From CAZEMR01 sp964513465 (GTDB taxonomy: Bacteria; Bacteroidota; Ignavibacteria; Kapaibacteriales; UBA2268): DNA of 16,832 bases. The DNA is taken from the NCBI GenBank assembly GCA_964513465.1, contig CAZEMR010000064.1, positions 1 to 16,832 of the forward strand, in the 5' to 3' direction. This document shows positions 6,798 to 14,847 of the stretch, in pieces (the stretch's first letter is position 1; the number at the start of each line of letters is the position of its first letter). A model generated the notes under the pieces. That model saw nothing but the letters and a program-made list of their open reading frames with translations, was not told the DNA's origin and searched no databases. The translations under genes were made by a program, and so were the position numbers.

Positions 6798-9293
6798 ATG
6801 GCAAAAAAAGATTTGGCATTAGATAAAGACGATATTCTTAATTCGCTGGAATCATCGACGACCAACCGCTCGGAAATCCCATCGAAGCTGACGGTGCTGC
6901 CGCTGCGCGACATCGTTATTTTCCCGCATATGATTTTCCCCGTGCTGATAGGCCGTACCAATTCGCTCAAAGCGGTGGCCGAGGCGGTCGAGCGCGACAA
7001 ATTCATATTTGTAACGCCTCAGAAAAACGCTGCGGTAGATGATCCCAATTTCGGCGATCTTTATGCCCATGGTACGATTGCCCGGATTATACAGGTGCTC
7101 CGGCTGCCGAATAATCTATTGAAGGTGCTGGTCGAGGGATTATTTCAGGGTAAAATTCAGAAGCGATTGAAATCAAAAGAGTTTATGGAAGCAGAGGTGC
7201 GTCAGCTCGAAGTGAAATATAAAGAGGGCGACAAGGAGCTTCAGGCGCTTGTCCGCCATAATGGCGACCTGTTTGCTGATTACATAAAGGCGAATGAAAA
7301 TCTGCCGCCGGATATTATCACGGCCTACGATAATATCGACGACCCGGTTCGCAAAATGTATTATGCCGCTGCAAATGTGCAGGCTTCGACCGATTCGCGC
7401 CTGAAAATACTGCAGCTTACATCGCTTAAAAAGCAGTATTTTACGCTTTCGAAAGTTATCAGTTCGGAGCTCGAAATGCTTCAGCTCGAGGACGAAATCG
7501 ATTCGAAAGTCCACAGCTCGATTCAGAAAACGCAGAAAAAATTCTTCATTCAGGAACAAATCCGCGCCCTGCAGAAAGAGCTTGGAGAGGACGAAGAAAC
7601 ATCGCCCGAGCTGGCCGCAATCCGTGAATCAATCGAGAAGGCCGATATGCCCAAAGACGTGCGCGATAAGGCCTTCGAGGAATTCGAGCGGCTGAAAAAA
7701 ACATCGCCGATGTCGCCGGAATTTTCCGTCAACCGGACTTATCTCGAGCTGCTCTGCGCTATGCCCTGGAAGCAGCATTCAGAGGATAATCTGGACATCG
7801 AGCATGTCAAAAATATTCTCGACGAAGACCATTACGACCTTGAAAAACCCAAGGACAGAATTCTCGAATACATAGCCGTGCTCAACCTTGCGGGCAATCT
7901 GCGCCGCCAGATACTCTGCTTCACGGGGCCTCCGGGCGTTGGTAAAACCTCGCTTGCAAGGTCGATTGCGCGCGCGCTTAACCGGAAATTCGTGAGATTT
8001 TCGCTGGGCGGCATCCGCGACGAAGCCGAAATCCGCGGCCACCGACGCACTTATATCGGCGCCATGCCCGGGAAAATTATCCAATCTATGAAAAAGGCCG
8101 GTACGGTCAATCCGGTGATTCTGCTGGACGAGATAGACAAAATGTCCGCAGATTTCCGCGGCGATCCGTCGTCGGCATTGCTGGAAGTGCTTGATCCTGA
8201 GCAAAATGTGGCGTTCAACGATCATTATCTCGAAGTCGATTACGACCTCTCGAACGTATTATTTATAACCACTGCGAATGTGAAATTCGACATTCCGCTG
8301 CCCTTGCAGGACAGGATGGAGATCATCGACATCAGCAGCTATCTCGATCCGGATAAGCTCCAGATTGCGCGCCGGCACATCATTCCGCGCCTTTCGGAGG
8401 AATTCGGAATCGACAATTTGAATATCGATTTCCGCGACGACGCGATTATGAAAATTATTACCGATTACACGCGCGAGGCCGGAGTCCGCAACCTCGAACG
8501 CGAAATAGCATCGGTGCTGCGCAAACAGGTCAAAGAAGTGGTACACCAATACGACGAGAAACGCCGCCAGGCCCAAAAAGGCCGCACCGTCAGCCGCAAA
8601 GCGCTGAAGGACAATCCATATTTCAAATCATCGATGCGGAAGCAGGAATTCGTAATCGACGCCGAAAAGGTTGAGGAATACCTGAAAGCGCCGAAATATA
8701 AGCTCAAAAAAGAAGACCTCGAGGACAAGGTCGGAGTCGCAACAGGCCTGGCCTGGACAAGCGTCGGCGGCGATACGCTGCCAATCGAGGTGACTATAAT
8801 CCCCGGTCCGGAAAAGCTGACGCTGACCGGTAAGCTCGGCGATGTAATGAAGGAATCGGCCACCGCCGCGCTTTCGTATGTGCGCTCGAAGCTGGACGAG
8901 CTAAACGTGCCTAATAACTTCAATAAAAAGAAAGAGGTACACATCCACGTGCCCGAGGGCGCAATACCCAAGGACGGCCCCTCGGCTGGTATTACAATGG
9001 CTATGGCGCTGGTGTCGGCGGCGTCCGGCAAGCCCGCTCGCGGCGATGTGGCAATGACCGGCGAAATCACTCTGCGAGGCAAGGTATTGCCGATCGGCGG
9101 ATTGAACGAGAAGCTGCTGGCAGCCAAGAGGATAGGCATTAAAACAGTGCTCGTCCCCGCGGACAACATGCGCGACGTGGAAGACATCAAAGACGAAATC
9201 AAAGAGGGGCTCGACATAATCCCAGTAAAACATATCAGCGAGGCGCTGTCGATAGTATTCCGGGACTGGAAGAAATCCATACGCAAAAAATAA
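6798..9293 (+). CDS. lon: ATP-dependent protease Lon
   Basis: An 831-aa Lon serine protease, which unfolds and degrades damaged and regulatory proteins in the cytoplasm as a hexamer. Domains in order: N-terminal substrate-binding LON domain (about 30-230, opening LTVLPLRDIVIFPHM), coiled linker, AAA+ module with Walker A GPPGVGKT (377-384), Walker B ILLDEID (441-447) and sensor-2 region TREAGVRNLER (558-568), then the protease domain with catalytic S729 (PKDGPSAG) and K772 (GGLNEK). A charged stretch at about 585-615 between AAA+ and protease domains is somewhat extended. All key residues are present. The ATG at 6798 is chosen over TTG 6774 because it begins a normal Lon N-terminus; there is no clear Shine-Dalgarno. 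A terminator follows. Confidence 0.98.
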   Translation: MAKKDLALDKDDILNSLESSTTNRSEIPSKLTVLPLRDIVIFPHMIFPVLIGRTNSLKAVAEAVERDKFIFVTPQKNAAVDDPNFGDLYAHGTIARIIQVLRLPNNLLKVLVEGLFQGKIQKRLKSKEFMEAEVRQLEVKYKEGDKELQALVRHNGDLFADYIKANENLPPDIITAYDNIDDPVRKMYYAAANVQASTDSRLKILQLTSLKKQYFTLSKVISSELEMLQLEDEIDSKVHSSIQKTQKKFFIQEQIRALQKELGEDEETSPELAAIRESIEKADMPKDVRDKAFEEFERLKKTSPMSPEFSVNRTYLELLCAMPWKQHSEDNLDIEHVKNILDEDHYDLEKPKDRILEYIAVLNLAGNLRRQILCFTGPPGVGKTSLARSIARALNRKFVRFSLGGIRDEAEIRGHRRTYIGAMPGKIIQSMKKAGTVNPVILLDEIDKMSADFRGDPSSALLEVLDPEQNVAFNDHYLEVDYDLSNVLFITTANVKFDIPLPLQDRMEIIDISSYLDPDKLQIARRHIIPRLSEEFGIDNLNIDFRDDAIMKIITDYTREAGVRNLEREIASVLRKQVKEVVHQYDEKRRQAQKGRTVSRKALKDNPYFKSSMRKQEFVIDAEKVEEYLKAPKYKLKKEDLEDKVGVATGLAWTSVGGDTLPIEVTIIPGPEKLTLTGKLGDVMKESATAALSYVRSKLDELNVPNNFNKKKEVHIHVPEGAIPKDGPSAGITMAMALVSAASGKPARGDVAMTGEITLRGKVLPIGGLNEKLLAAKRIGIKTVLVPADNMRDVEDIKDEIKEGLDIIPVKHISEALSIVFRDWKKSIRKK

Positions 9294-9326
9294 ATAATAA
9301 AGCATAGTAAAATTATTAAATAATTA

Positions 9327-9363
9327 ATCCCTTGTCAAATCCGGCAGGGGATATTTGTTTTTT
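9327..9363 (+). terminator. Rho-independent terminator after lon
   Basis: Stem ATCCCTTG (9327-9334) pairs with CAGGGGAT (9345-9352), 8 bp with one G-U pair and a 10-nt loop, followed by a T-rich run with TTTTTT at 9358-9363. It lies 34 bp after the lon stop and is oriented to end lon transcription. Confidence 0.75.
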
Positions 9364-9430
9364 AATGGGATGATTTATTGAATTATCAATAAATGAAAAA
9401 TTTTGAAAATTGCAGAAGATAATTTTGAGG

Positions 9431-9479
9431 AAATAAATCAAAGTGCGCATCAATTCGCACAACCGCAGGTGGTTGCGGT
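9431..9479 (-). terminator. Tandem hairpins, probable terminator of the minus-strand gene run
   Basis: Read on the minus strand, a 6-bp hairpin (ACCGCA/TGCGGT, 9479-9462) is followed directly by a 5-bp GC-rich hairpin (GTGCG/CGCAC, 9460-9443) and then TTTGATTTATTT (9442-9431). It lies about 40 bp beyond the thioredoxin-like gene stop. The interrupted T-run makes it a weaker terminator than the one for lon, which faces it. The rest of 9294-9521 holds no gene that I can see. Confidence 0.45.
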
Positions 9480-9521
9480 GGATTGCATAGATTGAAAAAT
9501 ATCATGAGCAAATAAATGCAG

Positions 9522-10049
9522 CTATTGAAATAGGATCGAGAGGATGTCGGTCTCCCATGAGCGTGATGGATGCTCGATTATGCGGCCCATTTCGACGCCG
9601 TCGCGAACAATCACCAAAGTGGGTACGCGGGTGATTGCATACATTTGCGCAGTGCGGGAGGGTTCGGATTTTTCGCGGTCGAGTCCGAATAATAATATGC
9701 GGTCGCTGTCTATCTCTGCGAAATTCAATAGCTTATAGAGTCGAGGCATCTCCTCTTCGGAGTCAGGGCACCATGATGCCCCGAATATATAATAATGAAC
9801 ATCGAGGCCGTCTGTGTATTCTTGGATTTTTTCTGCTGCTAACGGGTTTGGTGAATACTCCGGAGCCGAGTATTCATCCCAGTTCGCGGCTTTTTTCCAG
9901 TCCTTCCACGAAAGCTGTCCGACGACCATGGTTTTGCCATACGGGCCTGTGTGAGTGGAATAATTGCCGGACGGCGCGCTTGCGCAGGCTGTGATTGATG
10001 CTATAAGCGCTATATATATAAGGGTATTACGTAAATACTTCGCGAGCAT
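9522..10049 (-). CDS. Thioredoxin-like lipoprotein with CPDS active-site motif
   Basis: A 175-aa lipoprotein. The first 21 residues are a lipoprotein signal with hydrophobic core IYIALIASI and lipobox ITAC, so C22 is probably lipidated and the protein anchored outside the cytoplasmic membrane. Residues about 80-175 look like a thioredoxin fold: FGASWCPDSEEEMP (89-102) at the active site and RVPTLVIV (141-148) with the cis-proline P143. The usual CxxC is CPDS (94-97), so the resolving cysteine is replaced by serine, which favours a monothiol role, thiol binding or a structural function over disulfide exchange. Its ATG overlaps the glycosyltransferase stop by one base (TAATG), indicating coupled translation. 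Substrate unknown. Confidence 0.8.
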   Translation of the reverse strand: MLAKYLRNTLIYIALIASITACASAPSGNYSTHTGPYGKTMVVGQLSWKDWKKAANWDEYSAPEYSPNPLAAEKIQEYTDGLDVHYYIFGASWCPDSEEEMPRLYKLLNFAEIDSDRILLFGLDREKSEPSRTAQMYAITRVPTLVIVRDGVEMGRIIEHPSRSWETDILSILFQ

Positions 10050-11377
10050 TATCTATACCTCTTAGATTTGGTTAAATTGTCCAGAATCCCTGCGAGGTGG
10101 CGTGCAGCCTCGCGTCGTTCGTATTTTGCGACGGCGTTTTCGTTGGGATCGAACATTGGTTCGCCTCGCAGCCAATTATTATATAAGTCCTCGAAAATAT
10201 TAGCAATTAGTGGAATCTGAGATTGATGCGCGACGCTGCCTGAGCGGGTTTCGCGCATGAGGTCTGCGATAGCGCTGCGCTGAGGTGCGATTGCAATGAT
10301 GGGCCGCTTAACTCCAACATATTCATAGACTTTGCCGGGAACTATCTCTTCGCTTTCCTTGGATTCGTCGACGATAAGGAGCAGCGCGTCGGATGTCATC
10401 AGGTAGCGGAGGCTGTCCTCATGCGGGACGTAGCCGATTGTCTCGATCGCGTCGGAAAACGTGGCGCGGCGGAACATTTCCTCGACTTCTGCGCCGAAAC
10501 GACCGACGAACCGAAGGCGAATTTTTGATGGATCGATACGATTTTCGGCAATAAGTAAGTCTATGGCGGCAAAGAGGCTTGCAGGATTTCGCCGGCCATA
10601 TAGCGAGCCGGTATAAGTGACCGTAAATTTATCGTTTGGCGAATGCTCCACATCCGGAAAGTCAGCGGAATCAAACCCGTTGGGGATGTGGTGAAATTTC
10701 CCCGGATTGAGGCGTGGATACTTGCTCAGGGCGTCTTTGATGATGCCCTGCCATGCGCATTCCACTGCGTCGGCCTCCTGGAATACCGAGCGCTCCATGC
10801 GGATATCGAATATCTCGGGCAGCCACCAGCGTTTAGGCGCGGAGATGAAGCCCCGCCAGGGGTCGCGGAATCCGGCCACCCAGGGTAGATTATGCGCGCG
10901 TTTGATGCCGCGGGCTATCAGCGAGGTGGTATAAGGCGGCGAGCTACTGTAAAGAGCGTCTATCTTATGCTGTTTCAATATCTTACGGGCGCCTTTGCGG
11001 GCGGTCAGTCGCCAGCCTGCGCGTGCGTCCGGAATAAAAAAAGTAGCGCGGATCAACTCGGCGAATTTTTCTTTGGCGGACATCGACTGGCCTTCTTTTT
11101 TGATGGTGTTGACGTCGATGGCCGAGCCGGGCTTTTTGCCTGTTATAAGTCGATATATATCATAGGGTTCTGGGATGCGAGTGCGGACGACAGTGACATC
11201 ATCGGGTACCTGCTCGAGCAGGGATTCGTCGCGCGCGGGGAACTGGCCGTTCGAAACCGTGAGTACATGGGGGTTCCACCCGAATTCAGGCAGATACCGT
11301 ACATGCTTCAGAACTCGCTGTACCCCAGGCCCGCCGGACGGCGGAAAATAATATGCAACAATTAGTAAGTTCTTCAT
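10049..11377 (-). CDS. GT-B glycosyltransferase (family 4-like)
   Basis: A 442-aa glycosyltransferase predicted to move a sugar from a nucleotide-sugar donor to a glycan or lipid on the cytoplasmic side of the membrane. It has the GT-B two-domain plan: N-terminal acceptor domain starting NLLIVAYYFPPSGGPGVQR (3-21) with RDPW at 171-174, and C-terminal donor domain with PNGFD (232-236), TYTGSLY (254-260) and an E-x7-E motif (E344 and E352 in EIVPGKVYE). Length is typical. It starts 10 bp after the small exported protein gene and overlaps the lipoprotein gene in TAATG, so the three are probably one transcript. Donor and acceptor cannot be told from sequence alone; polysaccharide or glycoprotein assembly is likely. 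Confidence 0.92.
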   Translation of the reverse strand: MKNLLIVAYYFPPSGGPGVQRVLKHVRYLPEFGWNPHVLTVSNGQFPARDESLLEQVPDDVTVVRTRIPEPYDIYRLITGKKPGSAIDVNTIKKEGQSMSAKEKFAELIRATFFIPDARAGWRLTARKGARKILKQHKIDALYSSSPPYTTSLIARGIKRAHNLPWVAGFRDPWRGFISAPKRWWLPEIFDIRMERSVFQEADAVECAWQGIIKDALSKYPRLNPGKFHHIPNGFDSADFPDVEHSPNDKFTVTYTGSLYGRRNPASLFAAIDLLIAENRIDPSKIRLRFVGRFGAEVEEMFRRATFSDAIETIGYVPHEDSLRYLMTSDALLLIVDESKESEEIVPGKVYEYVGVKRPIIAIAPQRSAIADLMRETRSGSVAHQSQIPLIANIFEDLYNNWLRGEPMFDPNENAVAKYERREAARHLAGILDNLTKSKRYR

Positions 11378-11387
11378 TTATAAATAA

Positions 11388-11957
11388 TTAATCCAAAAAT
11401 TCAATTGATTTCAAAAATGCATTTCCCGGGGCGCCGTTTATCGAATCGGGAGGCCCGACGATAGAGAATTCATAGAAAATGCTGTCGCGATAAAACAGCC
11501 ACACGCGCATATTATATTTATCATTGATGCGGGTTTCAACTTCTCGTCCATTAAGTCCTTGATATTCAAGCGGATTATTGGTTGCTGGCTCGTAATCCCA
11601 TTTGATATGGTAGTTGTCCGCTTTTTCTCGAAGGAACTCCCGGACGTCAGACGGGCGGCGGGATTCGAGCAATATTGATGCAAAAGAGTAATAAGTGATT
11701 TCTGTCTGCTGATAATCCTTTTGATAAATGATTTCGCGTTTGATGCCGGGTTCACTCACGTCGCGTGAATCGGCATGAAATGGCTTGCCGGGGAAAACTA
11801 CGGAAAACCTTGCGGTATCACTGGTTATGCGGTATTCAGTGAAGGGGGCAGCAGCGCTTTGGCCCTCGACTCTGGTTTGCGCGCGAAGGTAATTATTCTG
11901 AAATAAAAGCAATAAAACCAAAATTATAAATATCATTAATGATCTTATTGTTTGCAT
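11388..11957 (-). CDS. Small exported protein of unknown function
   Basis: A 189-aa protein with a signal peptide: basic MQTIRS, a long hydrophobic core (about 8-19) and a probable cleavage site after LRA at 26. The mature part contains ARFSVVFPGKP, a start seen in many bacterial exported proteins of unknown role, followed by alternating strands with YYSFAS and VWLFYRDSIFYEFSIVG, and ends with a short helix-like FLKSIEFLD. No catalytic motif, lipobox or T9SS sorting domain is seen, so it is probably periplasmic. AGGGG lies 4 nt before the ATG. It sits between the GH20-like gene (54 bp upstream) and the glycosyltransferase (10 bp downstream). I do not recognise the family firmly. Confidence 0.75.
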   Translation of the reverse strand: MQTIRSLMIFIILVLLLLFQNNYLRAQTRVEGQSAAAPFTEYRITSDTARFSVVFPGKPFHADSRDVSEPGIKREIIYQKDYQQTEITYYSFASILLESRRPSDVREFLREKADNYHIKWDYEPATNNPLEYQGLNGREVETRINDKYNMRVWLFYRDSIFYEFSIVGPPDSINGAPGNAFLKSIEFLD

Positions 11958-12011
11958 GTTTCCCCTGTGAATTACTATAAAAATTACTCTGAATTAGTAA
12001 AAACGTAATAA

Positions 12012-14777
12012 TTACAAAAGAATTTTGCCGGTAGTGATTCTTCCGTTTTGCGTGATTATAAGTATATATATACCAGAGTATTGCGCGGAAATGTCGATTT
12101 CCGTACGATTAATTCCCGCATTAGATATTATTGATTTTTCGTAAACCCTGCGGCCTAGCATGTCTGTGATTCTGACCTCTGCCGATCCGCCTGCCGGGGA
12201 GAACCACTCGGCGGTTACAAAATCGCTTTCGGCAGCGGGAGAGGGATATATTTTTAATATTGATAAATCGTTGTAGTTAATTGAATTACCGACGGATACA
12301 GGCATTTCTCCGAGCTCGAAATAATGATCTTCGCCAAGTGGAATACGGGTCTGCCAGTAGCGATTGCTGACCCCATGGAAATAATACTGAATACCCGTAG
12401 CGCCCTCCTGGAGCGGGATGCGAGCGGTTGCGTAGCCCTCTTCGCTTACCTCGAGAGATATTGCGGTGAAACGCATGTTTTCGGCAAATCGGTAGAGCAC
12501 CGTTGCGCCCTGCACTTCGAAGTCGCTGAGCTGCGGGTGGCCTTTGATCCGAAGCTGGAGACCGAGTGTGTCCAATTGCGTAAATGCTTTAATAACAGGG
12601 GGATAGTGATATAAGTAAGGCGGATGATTCCATGCAAAATCCGCGTAAGTCTGTTGTCTGCCGGTTCCGGGGCGGCGGAAAAAGCCCCTGACTTTATTTA
12701 TATATGCGCAATATTCGCCGGTTCCGAATAGGCAGTCGATAGCGTAAACCGTTGTGACTTCGGGAAGTAGCTGGTCGTAGCCGCGCTCGCCGAGGTTATG
12801 ATATTCGATCAAATTTTCGAATGAATCCGCGTTGTAATTGAGCAGGCCCGGTTTGCGCTGAATCCCATCCGGGCGCTCGAATTCGCCATCGACATACATG
12901 AGATGATAGTCGCGCATTTCGAGGTCGTCGACGTACATGAATGAGTGGTCCCAGACCATTGCGCCTGGGGTTTGCTGGTCGATTAAACGCCTGGATTCAC
13001 TGACGTTATATTCGAAAAGCTCTGTGGGCGTCAGGTTCCGGTCTTTATCGCCGAGGTCATAATTCATTGCCGAAGGCAGTGTGTGCTTCAGGTAATGCTC
13101 ATCAGGTTGGAAAATTGCGTTAATATCGGCGCTGACCTGTGCCATGAGATCGTAGGCGGACTCAAGGCCCATGGTCATTGTTACATTATTTTCGGGATAT
13201 GGAAATGCATGAAAATATGAAATCACGAGCGAATCGCCATCGACGAAATTGCCTTCTGGCATAATCTCAAAATCTGGCGGTGTGTGATAATTCTCATAAT
13301 TTCCGGCTATGCCATCGGCCCGCCCGAGTAGTGCGTCTTCAAGCCGTTTATAATCAAGGCCTTCCTCGTATAAGATATCTTTAATCGTATGTGAAACATG
13401 AAGCGGAGCGCCATCGCGGCGAATCAGATTCACAAATGCGGTTTCCTCGATTGTAAAATCGTCGATCCAGGCTGTGTCGTTCTGTGGTGTGACGAATAAA
13501 TGCACATAAGCTGTTTCGCGCTCGAGCGGATTGAACAGGACATCGACAGATTGCCATTCATCAGTATCGGCCATGCCAACCGACTGGAAATGAATGAGTT
13601 TGCGATAATCCGGCTCGGATGCGAGCGGAGTTCCGGATATGTATATGAATGCGTGCACTCCGTTGGGATTATTTGTGTTAGCGCGATATTTGAACGAAAG
13701 CCGATATTGCGTAAACGGCGTGACCGGTGTGGTATAGCTGAATCCGAGCGTGCCCATCGGAGTCTGTTCGAATCGCAGCGAGACCGAGCCGGAGCTGGCC
13801 GAAAGAGTATCCGGAGTGCCGCTGACTTCGTCAAATCCCGGAAAATCATAGGATTGGCCGGTTTTTGCGAAATGCTCGAAGCTGCCGTTTTCAGGCGAGG
13901 TATGGGTTTGAGGCACCACGCGGGCAATGTCGCCATCGACCACGAATCGCTGACCCAGTACCGGGAGTCCGGCTGCGTAATCGGGGTCTCGCGCCAGCGC
14001 TGAGGATGAATTGCCCCAGGGCATTGTGACGGGTACGATCCGGATGCCGTAAGCCTTTGCCATATCGGCGATTTCGATAAGCCGATTGCGGTAGCTTTCG
14101 GGCATCAGCGGAATTTTGCCCAGATTTTTATCGTCCAGAACAATTTTATTTATTTTAAAAAATGAGGAATTCGAGATCATGTCCTTCAATCCGGCAAAGT
14201 CGTCGTCGTTGGTGATGTCGGTTTCGGCTATCTGCCAGCGCTCGCGCCATACCGGGGCATCGACCACCCGCGCCGGGAAGACCATATTATTATTCTGCGA
14301 ATGTTTTAGTAATTGCAGGAAGGTATTGACCGCGTTGAATGTGCCCGCAACGTCGCTTCCGGCCAGGATCACGCGGCCCGGCATAATATCGGCAACATAG
14401 CCGCCGGGGCCGGGGTAATCGGCTGTAACCTCGATTTTCTGGTCGGGCGTTTCCGCGAACATGCGATTGACGTGGAACATTGGCGTCGAAATCACGACGC
14501 CGTTGTCGACATCATCGGGCGAGGAAATCGTAATGAATTCAAGCGTATCGACCTCGAGCTGCCTGAGGCGCTCGTTCAGGTATTCTGCGGCTGCGCGGCC
14601 CTGGGCTTCTTCGAAGAGATAAATTCTTTCGCCGGCATCGAGCGAGAAAATTCCGCTATATATATACCGGGTATAGGCCTGGCGCGGCTGCGGCACAAGG
14701 TTTTCAATTGCGTTCTGCGAATAAGCGGCCATTGCCGAACAAAAAATTGCCAGCAAAATCAGTATCGATTTCCTCAT
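12012..14777 (-). CDS. Large T9SS-exported GH20-like protein with carbohydrate-binding-like insertion
   Basis: A 921-aa exported protein. Residues 1-20 are a signal peptide ending AAYS. Residues about 25-175 resemble the alpha/beta domain preceding the barrel in family 20 hexosaminidases (LVPQPRQ near the start, then GGYVADIMPGRVILAG, AGTFNAVNTFLQLL and ARVVDAPVWRERW). A barrel-like stretch (185-275) is interrupted at about 293-446 by a module that starts NGSFEHF and ends TAWIDDFTIEE, typical of CBM4/9-like carbohydrate-binding domains. The barrel then seems to resume (450-715, with GAMVWDHSF at 605-613). A beta-rich domain follows (730-825), then a T9SS sorting domain (about 838-921, from LSILKIYPSPA). 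The HxGGDE catalytic signature of GH20 is absent, so hydrolytic activity is doubtful. AGGTG lies 5 nt before the ATG. It probably binds or processes a surface or environmental glycan; the family is inferred from motif resemblance. Confidence 0.75.
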   Translation of the reverse strand: MRKSILILLAIFCSAMAAYSQNAIENLVPQPRQAYTRYIYSGIFSLDAGERIYLFEEAQGRAAAEYLNERLRQLEVDTLEFITISSPDDVDNGVVISTPMFHVNRMFAETPDQKIEVTADYPGPGGYVADIMPGRVILAGSDVAGTFNAVNTFLQLLKHSQNNNMVFPARVVDAPVWRERWQIAETDITNDDDFAGLKDMISNSSFFKINKIVLDDKNLGKIPLMPESYRNRLIEIADMAKAYGIRIVPVTMPWGNSSSALARDPDYAAGLPVLGQRFVVDGDIARVVPQTHTSPENGSFEHFAKTGQSYDFPGFDEVSGTPDTLSASSGSVSLRFEQTPMGTLGFSYTTPVTPFTQYRLSFKYRANTNNPNGVHAFIYISGTPLASEPDYRKLIHFQSVGMADTDEWQSVDVLFNPLERETAYVHLFVTPQNDTAWIDDFTIEETAFVNLIRRDGAPLHVSHTIKDILYEEGLDYKRLEDALLGRADGIAGNYENYHTPPDFEIMPEGNFVDGDSLVISYFHAFPYPENNVTMTMGLESAYDLMAQVSADINAIFQPDEHYLKHTLPSAMNYDLGDKDRNLTPTELFEYNVSESRRLIDQQTPGAMVWDHSFMYVDDLEMRDYHLMYVDGEFERPDGIQRKPGLLNYNADSFENLIEYHNLGERGYDQLLPEVTTVYAIDCLFGTGEYCAYINKVRGFFRRPGTGRQQTYADFAWNHPPYLYHYPPVIKAFTQLDTLGLQLRIKGHPQLSDFEVQGATVLYRFAENMRFTAISLEVSEEGYATARIPLQEGATGIQYYFHGVSNRYWQTRIPLGEDHYFELGEMPVSVGNSINYNDLSILKIYPSPAAESDFVTAEWFSPAGGSAEVRITDMLGRRVYEKSIISNAGINRTEIDISAQYSGIYILIITQNGRITTGKILL

Positions 14778-14801
14778 TTTTACACCTTTTATTTTTCGAA
14801 A

Positions 14802-14825
14802 TATATATAATCATTATTATATATA
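14802..14825. repeat. AT-only inverted repeat upstream of the GH20-like gene
   Basis: TATATATAA (14802-14810) and TTATATATA (14817-14825) form a perfect 9-bp inverted repeat around a 6-nt loop in the 70-bp gap between the ychF-type stop and the GH20-like start. With no G-C pair it is a poor terminator. It overlaps where a promoter for the GH20-like gene would have to be (a TATAAT-like string is present on the minus strand), so it may be promoter sequence, a regulator site or chance. Confidence 0.4.
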
Positions 14826-14847
14826 ACACATTAATCGCCCAAAAGAC

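Noticed and set aside
8465..9286. 273-codon minus-strand reading frame within lon
   Set aside because: Antisense shadow of the conserved Lon protease domain; Ser-rich with no recognisable features.
11979..12000. Terminator after the GH20-like gene on the minus strand
   Set aside because: A 5-bp stem (TTACT/AGTAA) with a single G-C pair before five T's is too weak to call, and the next gene follows closely as if co-transcribed.
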